Positions 16,172-24,633 of a stretch of DNA of 64,000 nt are shown here, piece by piece. Source of the stretch: Lachnospiraceae bacterium (GTDB taxonomy: Bacteria > Bacillota > Clostridia > Lachnospirales > Lachnospiraceae); NCBI GenBank assembly GCA_910574865.1, contig CAJTDN010000003.1, positions 310,001 through 374,000 of the forward strand, given 5' to 3'. Below the pieces are notes generated by a model. It worked only from the letters and a program-made list of their open reading frames with translations. It had not been told where the DNA came from and searched no databases. The translations under genes were made by a program, and so were the position numbers. How positions within the stretch are numbered: position 1 is the stretch's first letter; every line of letters begins with the position of its first letter.

Positions 16172-19100
16172 GACTCTTCCTCCAATACTTCAAACACCGC
16201 AGCCAACGCCTTTTCCCTCGTAGGATATCCCTCTTTACAAAATTCATTATCTATGGAAATTTTCCAGCTTTCCCTTGGCTTGGAAACGTGATAAAGCACG
16301 ATGATATGCCCGTCGATTTTCAAATACTCGTTTCCCTTTTTTGAACGTTTCCACTTCCGTTTAAAAAAATTCACGCGCCTGGACTGTTTATTTTTAAACT
16401 CATTTTCCCGTTGCTTCGCCCCTTCGACATCTCCTTCCATTTTTCCCGCACAGACACATCCCACGGAAAGATCTCGATAATCCGGATGTTCCATATGGTG
16501 CGCGTAGCGGATAATCTGGTAGCCGCACATTTCACAGATTCCGACTGGTGTGCCCAAATCTTCCACGCCCACGCATTTCCATCCGGAGTGTGGCACATCG
16601 TCACGTTTCCACAAATTCGGCGTGTTACTTTTTAGTTCCTGCAACCTGGCCGCTTGTGCAGAGCCGGCTTTCCCCTTATCCAAATCGACTTCGTCCGGCA
16701 AACTTTCCCGCGGCGACTGAACCGCCTCCGACGCGGCAGCCTCTTCCGGCAACTGAACCTCCCTCAACGCGACAGTTTCTTTCGGAAACCGAACCGCCTC
16801 CGACACGGCAGCCTCTTTTGGCAACTGAACCTTCTCCAACGCGGCAGTTTCTTCCGGCGACTGAACCGCCTCTGGCGCGGCAGCCTCTTTCGGCAACTGG
16901 ATTACCTCTGGCGAAACCGCTTCTTTCTGACCAGCATCCTCTCGCCCTGGCGCGGCCTTTCCATTCTGCCGGACATCCACATGTTCTTTCGCGAAATACC
17001 CCATCGAAATGTTCCGCCTCTGCCCCAGCTTTTCAAACATAATCAGGTAGCTTCCCCGTTTTTCATCCACTTCCTCGATGATGCCCTTGCCGAAGACATG
17101 GTGCTCCACTTCCGACCCGATGCCGCGATTTTTCAACGCGATGGCGGCTTCCACCATCTCCGCGACCTGAATCCCGCGGTTTAACTTCGCCGTGTATTCC
17201 CTGCTCTCCCTCATCAGCTTTTCCGGCACACGGCCAACCCGCACATAATTCTTCTCCCCGATTTCATCCAGGAAACGGGACACCAGCTTCTTCATGCCGG
17301 CCTCCGACTCGCCCTCGGACTCCATCAGAAACAGATGCTTCTCGGCCCGCGTGATTGCCACGTAGCAAAGCCTGCGCTCTTCCTCCAGTCCCAGGTTCTT
17401 CCTGTCCCCCATTGACTTCGCCGAGGGAAACACGCCCTCCGTGAACCCGAGGATGAACACGACCGGAAATTCAAGCCCCTTCGAAGAATGGATTGTCATC
17501 AGCTTGACCGTATCCTTTGCCCCGTCATCATCCTCGTTCGATTGCAAGGCAATTTGCTGCAAAAACTGTTCCAGGCTCAGATTTTCGCCAAACTCCCTTT
17601 CGAACTCATTGCAAATGCGCTTGAATTCCGCCAGGTTTTCCAAGCGTTCCTCGTCTCCCAGTTCCCGCACGTAAGTCTCATATCCCGTTTTCTTGGCCAC
17701 CTCGTTGACAATCTCATGGATGCGCATTTCCTTATAGTTCCCCTGCATTTCCTCGATAAAGCGCACGAACGGGGCAACGTTGCTGCCCTCAAACTCTTTG
17801 TCCTCCAAATGACGCGAAAGCGTGGCAAACAACGTATGACTATTTTCTACGGCCATCCCCGCGCCCGGTATCACCACATCCGCCGACACGTCCGACATCA
17901 CCGCATCCGCCACCGCGCCCGCCATCATCGCACTCGCCACCGCGTCTGGCATCACGGCATTTCCACCCATATGATTTTCCTGCGCCCGCATCGTCTCCAG
18001 ATGGTTCATTTTCACGCGACCGAACTTTCTGCGCGGCTTGTTCACGATTCTGCGAAACGACACGTCATCCCCGAACGCGATTAGCTTCAGATGTGCCAAC
18101 ATGTCCAAAATCTCCATCCGCTGGTAAAAACGCACCCCGCCAAACACTTCGTAGGGAATATTTTTTTCCACCAGCTTCTTCTCGGCAACCCGTGAAAGAA
18201 AACTGGAACGGTAAATGATTGCAAAATCGGAATATTTGAACCCTTCCGTCTCATGTAGTTTTTGGATATTGGCGATTACCTGGTCCATTTCCTCCAAATC
18301 ATTTTTAGAATGGTAATGGATGACCGGCGCGCCCGCCGGATTTTTCGTAAACAAATCCTTTTCCAAGCGCAAGGCATTCTTTTCAATCAACGTGTTCGCG
18401 CACTGAAGAATCTGAGGCGTGGAGCGGTAATTCTGGTTCAATATGATGGTCTTGGTCGGGTCGTGTTCCTTGTCAAAATCCACCAAAAGCTTCACGTCGG
18501 ATCCCCGCCACTCGTAAATGTTCTGATCCGGGTCGCCGACAATCATCAGGTTCTGATACCGCCCGGACAAAATGTCCACCAGGCGCATTTCCACGGCAGA
18601 GCTGTCCTGGAACTCGTCCACCATGATATAATTCAGCCGGTCCTGCCATTTTAAGCGCACCTCTTCGTCCGTCTCCAGCAAATAAATGGCAAACGCAATC
18701 AGGTCATGGAAATCCAAAGAGTATGTCGCCTTCTGCCGCTGCAAAAATTCCTCCACGATATGGTCGTCCCGTCCCTCGATTTTCTCCAAAACCTGGCACG
18801 GCTTCGGGTCGCAAAGACGCGCGACATACGCCATGTCCCGCTTCGCGTAACCGATTTTGCGCAAAATGCTTTCAAAACTGGCATAATCCAGCTTAAGCTC
18901 ATGCTTCTGGTAAATCTCGCCCAAAATGGCCTTCTGCTGGTGCGTGTCGATAATCTGGAACTGCCTGTCAAGAAACAGCTTTTCCGGGTTCTCGCGCAAT
19001 AAGCGGTTACAAAATCCATGATATGTACAAATCAGGCTGATGTCATGCTCCTCGCCAATCAGGGCGCGGATTCTCTTCTTCATCTCCCCGGCCGCCTTGT

Positions 19101-19284
19101 TCGTGAACGTCACGCACAAAATGTTGGACGACTCTATCCCGTAATCCTGCACCAAATAGGCATAACGGCTCACGAGCAGCTTCGTCTTCCCACTGCCCGC
19201 CCCCGCGATGACCCGGACGTACCCTTCCGTCTCAAGCACCGCCTCCCGCTGCCTTTCATTTAAATTTTCCAACAAATCAGCCAT
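16165..19284 (-). CDS. UvrD/PcrA-type superfamily 1 helicase with repeat linker and zinc-binding tail
   Basis: ATP-dependent 3'-5' DNA helicase of 1039 residues, about 300 longer than UvrD or PcrA. Helicase motifs: Q motif LNERQREAV, Walker A AGAGSGKT (about 27-34), DEFQDSS, NYRSTPQIL, SSKGLEFPVVF and VAITRAEKHLFLME. An Ala/Met/Val-rich insert breaks the 2B region. After the helicase core comes a linker of six 12-residue repeats (KEAAAPEAVQSP type). The tail has CEMCG, two His pairs and GCVCAGK, a likely zinc site, followed by a basic helix and a small alpha/beta segment. AAGAGGAACC precedes the ATG. The tail suggests a specialised repair or mobile-element helicase. Confidence 0.88.
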   Translation of the reverse strand: MADLLENLNERQREAVLETEGYVRVIAGAGSGKTKLLVSRYAYLVQDYGIESSNILCVTFTNKAAGEMKKRIRALIGEEHDISLICTYHGFCNRLLRENPEKLFLDRQFQIIDTHQQKAILGEIYQKHELKLDYASFESILRKIGYAKRDMAYVARLCDPKPCQVLEKIEGRDDHIVEEFLQRQKATYSLDFHDLIAFAIYLLETDEEVRLKWQDRLNYIMVDEFQDSSAVEMRLVDILSGRYQNLMIVGDPDQNIYEWRGSDVKLLVDFDKEHDPTKTIILNQNYRSTPQILQCANTLIEKNALRLEKDLFTKNPAGAPVIHYHSKNDLEEMDQVIANIQKLHETEGFKYSDFAIIYRSSFLSRVAEKKLVEKNIPYEVFGGVRFYQRMEILDMLAHLKLIAFGDDVSFRRIVNKPRRKFGRVKMNHLETMRAQENHMGGNAVMPDAVASAMMAGAVADAVMSDVSADVVIPGAGMAVENSHTLFATLSRHLEDKEFEGSNVAPFVRFIEEMQGNYKEMRIHEIVNEVAKKTGYETYVRELGDEERLENLAEFKRICNEFEREFGENLSLEQFLQQIALQSNEDDDGAKDTVKLMTIHSSKGLEFPVVFILGFTEGVFPSAKSMGDRKNLGLEEERRLCYVAITRAEKHLFLMESEGESEAGMKKLVSRFLDEIGEKNYVRVGRVPEKLMRESREYTAKLNRGIQVAEMVEAAIALKNRGIGSEVEHHVFGKGIIEEVDEKRGSYLIMFEKLGQRRNISMGYFAKEHVDVRQNGKAAPGREDAGQKEAVSPEVIQLPKEAAAPEAVQSPEETAALEKVQLPKEAAVSEAVRFPKETVALREVQLPEEAAASEAVQSPRESLPDEVDLDKGKAGSAQAARLQELKSNTPNLWKRDDVPHSGWKCVGVEDLGTPVGICEMCGYQIIRYAHHMEHPDYRDLSVGCVCAGKMEGDVEGAKQRENEFKNKQSRRVNFFKRKWKRSKKGNEYLKIDGHIIVLYHVSKPRESWKISIDNEFCKEGYPTREKALAAVFEVLEEESC
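16704..16919 (-). repeat. Six in-frame 36-bp tandem repeats in the helicase gene
   Basis: Encodes six consecutive 12-residue units of the form (K/E)E-A/T-x3-E-x-V/I-Q-x-P. Every unit keeps the glutamates and the final proline while other positions vary. It joins the helicase core to the zinc-binding tail and is predicted to be an extended flexible linker. Confidence 0.85.
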
Positions 19285-19296
19285 GGATGGTTCCTC

Positions 19297-19797
19297 TTAT
19301 AATTCTTTCATCAGTTCTTTGACCTCTTCAACGGAAAGTCCCGCATATTCCGCTATTTTTTTTATTGACAAAATGCCATCTTGCAACATTCTTTTTGCAG
19401 AATTTACCGCCCCATCTTTCAATGTCTGGTTTCTCATATCTTCCATTACCTTGCACATCTCACTCACCCCTTTCGGATTTTCTTTCAAATATCTTGTACG
19501 TTCTGCCATCAATTCGAAGTTCATATCATCGGCATCCGTACAATTAAAATCATGCATCAACTGTCCAAGTTCGGATTCCCCTCGATATTCTCCATTCACA
19601 TAAAGAATATGTTCCCCGTCATCAAAAGGTTTTCCCGTTGTCAAGTTTATTCTCTCAACCAGATAAACGGGTTCGCCCATTCCATAAATATCTCTTTCTG
19701 TAATAAAAATCGTATATGTATCCGGCAGCTCATGAAACTCTTGCCCCTTCTTTCCTTGATGCTTCCCCATTTCTGATTCCTTTAAACATACTACCAC
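19297..19797 (-). pseudogene. Truncated Rpn/PD-(D/E)XK-type transposase-nuclease, C-terminal part
   Basis: The visible 150-odd residues match the C-terminal half of the Rpn-type PD-(D/E)XK proteins common in Clostridia: TYTIFITERDIYG, NLTTGKPFDDGEHILYVNG, LGQLMHDFNCTD and the coiled tail with ENPKGVSEMCKVMEDMRN. The N-terminal nuclease domain is missing; upstream is non-coding sequence with a repeat fragment. It is therefore a decayed remnant, although the remaining frame is open and could still be translated from an internal ATG (MGKHQGKKG). It lies 12 bp upstream of the helicase gene. Confidence 0.75.
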
Positions 19798-19834
19798 ATC
19801 TCTCTCCTATTTTCAATCCATTCCCGCTGGAATC

Positions 19835-19880
19835 GAGTCGCTTGTAACAAGCGGAGCGGTCGCGAGTCCCCTTAAAATGT
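19835..19880. repeat. Short copy of a palindromic motif seen in repeat family 1
   Basis: Contains GTCGCTTGTAACAAGCGGAG and CGCGAGTC, closely resembling GCAATAAGCGGAGCGCTTGC and GCGAGTCGG inside the long repeat near 36.95 kb. It sits between the Rpn remnant and the next gene, a plausible scar of mobile DNA. Confidence 0.5.
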
Positions 19881-19894
19881 TGTCCGGAAAATTA

Positions 19895-19923
19895 TTGACA
19901 ATCCAAAATGTAAACTGTAAAAT
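19895..19923 (+). promoter_or_regulatory. Sigma-A-type promoter of the zinc-ribbon gene
   Basis: TTGACA (19895-19900), a 17-base spacer, then TAAAAT (19918-19923). This is a near-perfect vegetative promoter, about 30 bases before the start codon of the zinc-ribbon membrane protein. Confidence 0.8.
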
Positions 19924-19954
19924 GAAAGAAATGTGTTAAACGGAGGGAAGAAAT

Positions 19955-20764
19955 ATGGCACTAATCAAATGTCCAGGATGTGGAAAAGAAACCAGCGATG
20001 AGGCCAAATTTTGTCCTCACTGCGGAATCGGTCTCAAGACAGAGAACAGCAACGCAGTTAATAAGTATGAAAACACCGTGTGTCCATATTGCAAGAAAAC
20101 ATATGTCAAACCGAAAGATAACAAAAATGTATGTCCTTACTGTGGAAAACCGGCAGTAGAAAAAGAGCCGGAAGGCAAGTCGCCTATGCCAGGAAAACCG
20201 AAGGACTTCAAGGAACTGCTAAAAAATCTCTTTGAATCAAAGAACAAGAGGGTACTTATTGGCGCGCTGGTAATTTGCGTATGTTTGATAGGCATTATAC
20301 TTCTAAGTAAACATTTTAAGAATGCAGAAGAACAAGAATTATACATGAGAGTATTAAAGGCCCAGGAAACTATTGTTAATGAATATGGGGACAATATCGA
20401 ACCACTGCAAGCCATTTACTTTTATCGGGATATGGAAAAATTCCCATCGGATGAAGACTACTCATATGACTATGATACAGGGTACTATATATATTTTTCA
20501 TATGACATGAATCCTGATGGAGTAAAAAACAAGAAAGAATTCATATGGCATGATGGAGAATTATTATTTAACGACCCTATACCACAAGATAGGTTTGCCG
20601 GTATAAACGCACAGCTAAGAGAGCTGCATCTTCTGGAATTCTTAATGCTAATGGGCGAAGCGCCCGGCACGACGATTGAAGAAGTTAACAATCGAGTTAA
20701 TGGTAGCTGCGAAATAGATACAAATATTTTGAAAAAATATATCGGCGTGGCTACAAATGGATAA
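19955..20764 (+). CDS. Zinc-ribbon single-pass membrane protein
   Basis: A 269-residue protein with two N-terminal zinc ribbons: Cys6, Cys9, Cys20 and Cys23, then a second CPYC/CPYCG pair by residue 65. A basic linker leads to one membrane helix (about 92-115, IGALVICVCLIGIILL). The C-terminal 150 residues should be outside the cell; they are acidic, Tyr-rich and match no fold I recognise. Such zinc-ribbon/TM proteins are widespread in Clostridia and of unknown function. GGAGGG precedes the ATG. It is a single-gene unit with its own promoter and terminator. It is more AT-rich than the surrounding genes. Confidence 0.8.
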   Translation: MALIKCPGCGKETSDEAKFCPHCGIGLKTENSNAVNKYENTVCPYCKKTYVKPKDNKNVCPYCGKPAVEKEPEGKSPMPGKPKDFKELLKNLFESKNKRVLIGALVICVCLIGIILLSKHFKNAEEQELYMRVLKAQETIVNEYGDNIEPLQAIYFYRDMEKFPSDEDYSYDYDTGYYIYFSYDMNPDGVKNKKEFIWHDGELLFNDPIPQDRFAGINAQLRELHLLEFLMLMGEAPGTTIEEVNNRVNGSCEIDTNILKKYIGVATNG

Positions 20765-20770
20765 CTAAGG

Positions 20771-20822
20771 TAAAGATACCTTCCAGTGATTTTATAAAAA
20801 CTAGAGGGTATCTTTATTTTTA
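20771..20822 (+). terminator. Rho-independent terminator after the zinc-ribbon gene
   Basis: Stem AAAGATACC / GGGTATCTTT around a 25-base AT-rich loop, followed by a T-rich tail. It begins a few bases after the stop codon. Confidence 0.75.
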
Positions 20823-21086
20823 TCAGATTATAGATATAACGGGTTTCCACCATACTTCACTCAAGCCGGCATCGTGTTATCAGCCTCCAGACGGCAACAC
20901 GAAAAAATTTTTATTATTTTGTAATTTTTTGTAACGAACAACCGATTTTATGTATTAATAGATATACAGTTACAAAGTCACGTTTCACCGCGCCGCATGC
21001 TTACATAAGGTGACACAAGGTGAAGCATGACGGCGAAAGAGGCACTATGACAGTTTGGCCAGCACTAATCAGGAAAGGGGGACATA

Positions 21087-21608
21087 ATGAGCGAGGACGA
21101 AAGACAATCCATGGAAGAAATCTACCAACGGCACGCGCAGGCCGTCTTCCGCTACCTCTGTTCCCTGACGCACGACGCGGATATCGCGGAAGAATTGACG
21201 CAGGAGACATTTTACCAGGCAATCCTGCACCCGGAACGTTTTGACGGTTCCTGCAAAATCCGTACCTGGCTGTGCGCGATAGCCAAGAACCAACTGGCCG
21301 TCTACCGCCGCAAGCACCCGCAGATACAAGACTGGGAGACGGCGGACATCCCGGAGACTTCCGCCATGTCGGCGGAATCCGAGATCCTGGACCAACTGGC
21401 GCGGGTCGATTTGCTGAAAAAACTGCACGACTGTCCCGAACCGTTCCGGGAGGTCATGTACCTGCGCATTTTTGGCAACTGCTCATTCCGGGAAATCGGC
21501 GACGTCATGGGTAAGACGGAAAATTGGGCGCGCGTGACCTATTACCGGGGAAAGGAAAAACTGGGAAAGGAGCTGAAAAACGATGAAAGACGAAACGAGC
21601 AAAAATGA
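21087..21608 (+). CDS. ECF-family RNA polymerase sigma factor
   Basis: Sigma-70-family extracytoplasmic-function sigma factor, 173 residues. Region 2 begins MEEIYQRHAQAVFRYL and contains EELTQETFYQAIL; region 4 (about 115-165) has FREVMYLRIFGNCSFREIG and an RVTYYRGKEKL recognition helix. GGAAAGGGGGAC precedes the start. It overlaps the following zinc-finger anti-sigma gene by 26 bases, the standard arrangement in which the anti-sigma holds it inactive until an envelope signal arrives. The 5' region contains TGTAACGA (about 20929), which could be part of an autoregulated ECF promoter, but I could not assign a convincing -10. Confidence 0.93.
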   Translation: MSEDERQSMEEIYQRHAQAVFRYLCSLTHDADIAEELTQETFYQAILHPERFDGSCKIRTWLCAIAKNQLAVYRRKHPQIQDWETADIPETSAMSAESEILDQLARVDLLKKLHDCPEPFREVMYLRIFGNCSFREIGDVMGKTENWARVTYYRGKEKLGKELKNDERRNEQK

Positions 21609-22728
21609 AATCATGGAAATTAAACCAAAGAAAAATGAAATTGTGAAAAATGACATGCAAAAAAATGATTTGACTTGCGAAATCGTGCAGGATCTGCTGC
21701 CCTCCTACATGGACAAGCTGACAAGCGACGTGACGAACGAGGCCGTCAAAAGACACCTCGACGGCTGTACGACATGCACGGAGAAGATGCGGCAGATGCA
21801 GAAGGCGGAACACGTCATAAACGACGAATTACCCGAAAAGGAAATCGACTTTTTGAAGACATTAAAAAGAAAAACAATGAAAAAAATCTTCCTTAGTGTC
21901 GCGGCCGTACTGGTGGCGGTCATATTTCTCGCGGGATTAAAGCTGTTCGTCATCGGCGAGGAGCTCTCCCCGCAAGAAATCAGTTGCCATGTAAGCCACT
22001 CCATCGCGGGCCACGTACGTATTTACGATATCATGTGCCTGTCAAGCGCCAAAAATATAACCGACATTTCCTATGTGGAAGAGGAAGGCGGCGTTCTTCG
22101 AATCACGTTCCGGGGAGTGCTTGCCAGCCCGTTTACCACGCAGGTAAAATTGCCGGACACCTATGAGGCGCAAAACAGAATTGAACGCATCTACCTTGGC
22201 GACCAGATCATCTGGGATGATGGATGGGACATTTCGCCACGCATCTCCGACCTCTACCAAGCCAGGCACGCATATGTCGGCGACATGCCGGCCAACGAAA
22301 GAAGCGTGCAGGCGTTGGGCATGAGGGAGACGCTGGGCGACTTTGAAAGCGAGCTGCAAACATCCACGGAACCTTACGGCTGGAAAATCATTTTAGAATC
22401 ACCCATGCACATTTCAGACATCCGCGAAGCGGAAAACAAGATGAAGGCTTATGCCGCGCTCCTGATGGCGACGATTGAAAATCTCGGGTATGTCACTTAC
22501 GAGTATGACGTGCAAACCTACATTTCAGGATTGGAGACAAAGACGCTGACCCTGACCACCAAGGATGTGGAGGAATTATACGGCTTATGCCAATACGTCC
22601 CCATCTTCAAGGAAGACGGCACGCTTGACCATGTGGAACCACTGCCTTGGGAAGGGCAGGAATGGAGTCCCGCAAAACTGCAAAGCATCTTAATCACGGC
22701 AAAACTGGACGGGGAATACCGCTGGTAA
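21583..22728 (+). CDS. Membrane anti-sigma factor with zf-HC2 zinc finger
   Basis: A 381-residue anti-sigma factor for the preceding ECF sigma. The cytoplasmic N-terminus has the HCC-type zinc motif (Cys32, His58, Cys62, Cys65). A membrane helix at about 103-126 is followed by an extracytoplasmic domain of some 250 residues that would sense the signal. AAAGGAGC lies 10 bases upstream of the ATG, and the start is inside the sigma gene. The outer domain is not one I recognise, so the stimulus is unknown. Confidence 0.88.
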   Translation: MKDETSKNEIMEIKPKKNEIVKNDMQKNDLTCEIVQDLLPSYMDKLTSDVTNEAVKRHLDGCTTCTEKMRQMQKAEHVINDELPEKEIDFLKTLKRKTMKKIFLSVAAVLVAVIFLAGLKLFVIGEELSPQEISCHVSHSIAGHVRIYDIMCLSSAKNITDISYVEEEGGVLRITFRGVLASPFTTQVKLPDTYEAQNRIERIYLGDQIIWDDGWDISPRISDLYQARHAYVGDMPANERSVQALGMRETLGDFESELQTSTEPYGWKIILESPMHISDIREAENKMKAYAALLMATIENLGYVTYEYDVQTYISGLETKTLTLTTKDVEELYGLCQYVPIFKEDGTLDHVEPLPWEGQEWSPAKLQSILITAKLDGEYRW

Positions 22729-22771
22729 GTTCTTAATGCCCGTCTGTCAGGCAAGGGGCTTTCCCCTGCAT

Positions 22772-22814
22772 AAACAAGGCCGGAGCCCTATTTTCAGGAT
22801 TCCGGCCTTGTTTT
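22772..22814. terminator. Bidirectional terminator between anti-sigma and hydrogenase genes
   Basis: Stem ACAAGGCCGGA / TCCGGCCTTGT with a TTTT tail on the plus side and an A-rich flank on the other. It lies between two convergent units and can serve both. Confidence 0.8.
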
Positions 22815-22875
22815 CAAATACTATTTATCACCACATAACCAGCCATACACCGCTCACGCCAATGACTCGCTTCCT

Positions 22876-24618
22876 TTAATTTATCGTCCTCTTAACATAG
22901 GTCGTATGCAAGATATGGTGTGCCTTCTCGCTGCCCGGCTCGCCCAGGTACTCGTCATACAACTTCTTGATGGACGGGTTCTCATGCGACTTGCGTAGCG
23001 TCTTGGCCGCGTCGTTGTCGTAGAGCACCTTCGCCCGGATGGCCCGCACGTCGGTAAAGTTGCGCACGTCCGCGTGCACCTGCGGCTGCCCGCCGCCATT
23101 GACGCAGCCGCCCGGACATCCCATGATTTCGATGAAGTGGTAGTTCGCCTCGCCCGAGCGCACGCGCTCCATCACCTCCCGCGCGTTGGAAAGGCCGGAG
23201 GCCACCGCCACGTTGACGTCCATTCCCGCCACGTGGTAAGTCGCTTCCTTGATACCGTCCGTTCCACGCACGTCCGTGAACTCGACATTCTCCAATTCTT
23301 CGCCGGTCAACGTCTCCACGGCGGTACGCAGCGCCGCCTCCATCACGCCGCCCGTCGCGCCGAAAATGACCCCGGCTCCCGTGGACTCTCCCATCGGGTC
23401 GTCAAAGCCCTCGTCCGGCAGGCTTCTGAAATCAATGCCGCACTTGCGAATCAGCCGCGCCAGCTCCCGCGTGGTGATAGAAATGTCCACGTCCGGCACG
23501 CCGCCCGCGTTCTGGTCGTCACGTCCCAGCTCGAACTTTTTCGCCGTACAAGGCATCACGCTCACGCAGACGACGTCCTTCGGGTCAAGCCCCATCTTCT
23601 CCGCATAATACGTCTTGGCAACCGCCCCGAACATCTGCTGCGGGGACTTGCAGCTTGACAAGTTGTCTATCAAGTCCGGATAATAATGCTCGCAATATTT
23701 CACCCAGCCCGGTGAGCAGGACGTCATCAACGGCAATACCCCGCCGTTTTTCACACGGTCAAGGAACTCGTGCGCCTCCTCCATGATTGTCAAGTCCGCG
23801 CTGAAATCGGTGTCAAACACCTTGTCAAAACCAATCCTGCGAAGGGCGGCCGCCATCTTGCCCTCCACGTCCGTCCCCATCGGGTAGCCGAACTCCTCGC
23901 CAAGCGCCGCACGCACGGACGGAGCCGGCTGCACCACGACGTGCTTGCTCGGGTCGGCAATCACCTTCAGCACCTCGTCGTTGAAATCCTTCTCGTACAA
24001 CGCGCCCGTCGGACAGGCCGCGATACATTGCCCGCAGTTGACGCAGCTCGTCTCGCCCAGGCCCATGTCGAAAGCCGAACCGATGAAGGTGGCAAAGCCA
24101 CGGTTGTTCGGACCGATGACCGCCACCGCCTGCGACTTCTCGCAGACCGCCGAGCACCTGCGGCAAAGGATACATTTGTTATTGTCACGAACCATGTGCG
24201 GCGCGCTCGTGTCGAGCTCGTACTCGTTCTTCACGCCCTCGAAATAATTCTCGTCCTCCACGCCAAGCTCCTGGCACAGCTCCTGCAATTCGCACTTGCC
24301 GCTGCGCACGCAGGACAAGCATTTCTTGTCATGGTCGGACAAAATCAATTTCAAGGTACGCCTCCTCGCCTCAATCAGCTCCGGCGTGTTCGTGCGCACC
24401 TCCATCCCCTCGTTCACCGGGTGCACGCAGGCCGCCACGAGGTTTCTCGCGCCTTTCACTTCCACGATGCACATGCGGCAGGCGCCAATCTCGTTGATGT
24501 CCTTCAAAAAGCAGAGGGTCGGAATCTTGATCCCGGCTGCCCTGGCCGCCTCAAGAATGGTGGAACCTGCGGGTGCGCTCACGTCGAGCCCGTTTATTTT
24601 CAAATTCACATTTCCCAT
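22876..24618 (-). CDS. hydA: [FeFe] hydrogenase catalytic subunit of a trimeric NAD(H)-linked enzyme
   Basis: Catalytic subunit, 580 residues, that makes or takes up H2. The N-terminus is a NuoG-like ferredoxin domain: [2Fe-2S] Cys36, Cys47, Cys50, Cys64; a His-ligated [4Fe-4S] with His96, Cys100, Cys103, Cys109; and two [4Fe-4S] sites, Cys149-159 and Cys192-202. The H-cluster domain shows all three signatures: TSCSPGW (Cys301), MPCTAKK (Cys357) and MGCPGGCVNGGG (Cys501, Cys505). It is last in a co-directional unit with HydC and HydB, 15 bp after HydB. Such trimers often bifurcate electrons between NADH and reduced ferredoxin. Confidence 0.96.
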   Translation of the reverse strand: MGNVNLKINGLDVSAPAGSTILEAARAAGIKIPTLCFLKDINEIGACRMCIVEVKGARNLVAACVHPVNEGMEVRTNTPELIEARRRTLKLILSDHDKKCLSCVRSGKCELQELCQELGVEDENYFEGVKNEYELDTSAPHMVRDNNKCILCRRCSAVCEKSQAVAVIGPNNRGFATFIGSAFDMGLGETSCVNCGQCIAACPTGALYEKDFNDEVLKVIADPSKHVVVQPAPSVRAALGEEFGYPMGTDVEGKMAAALRRIGFDKVFDTDFSADLTIMEEAHEFLDRVKNGGVLPLMTSCSPGWVKYCEHYYPDLIDNLSSCKSPQQMFGAVAKTYYAEKMGLDPKDVVCVSVMPCTAKKFELGRDDQNAGGVPDVDISITTRELARLIRKCGIDFRSLPDEGFDDPMGESTGAGVIFGATGGVMEAALRTAVETLTGEELENVEFTDVRGTDGIKEATYHVAGMDVNVAVASGLSNAREVMERVRSGEANYHFIEIMGCPGGCVNGGGQPQVHADVRNFTDVRAIRAKVLYDNDAAKTLRKSHENPSIKKLYDEYLGEPGSEKAHHILHTTYVKRTIN

Positions 24619-24633
24619 CTTCCATAACCTCCC

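Noticed and set aside
20925-20965. ECF-type autoregulated promoter (TGTAACGA) before the sigma factor gene
   Set aside because: A -35-like motif is present but I could not place a convincing -10 at the right distance, so it is mentioned only in the gene entry.
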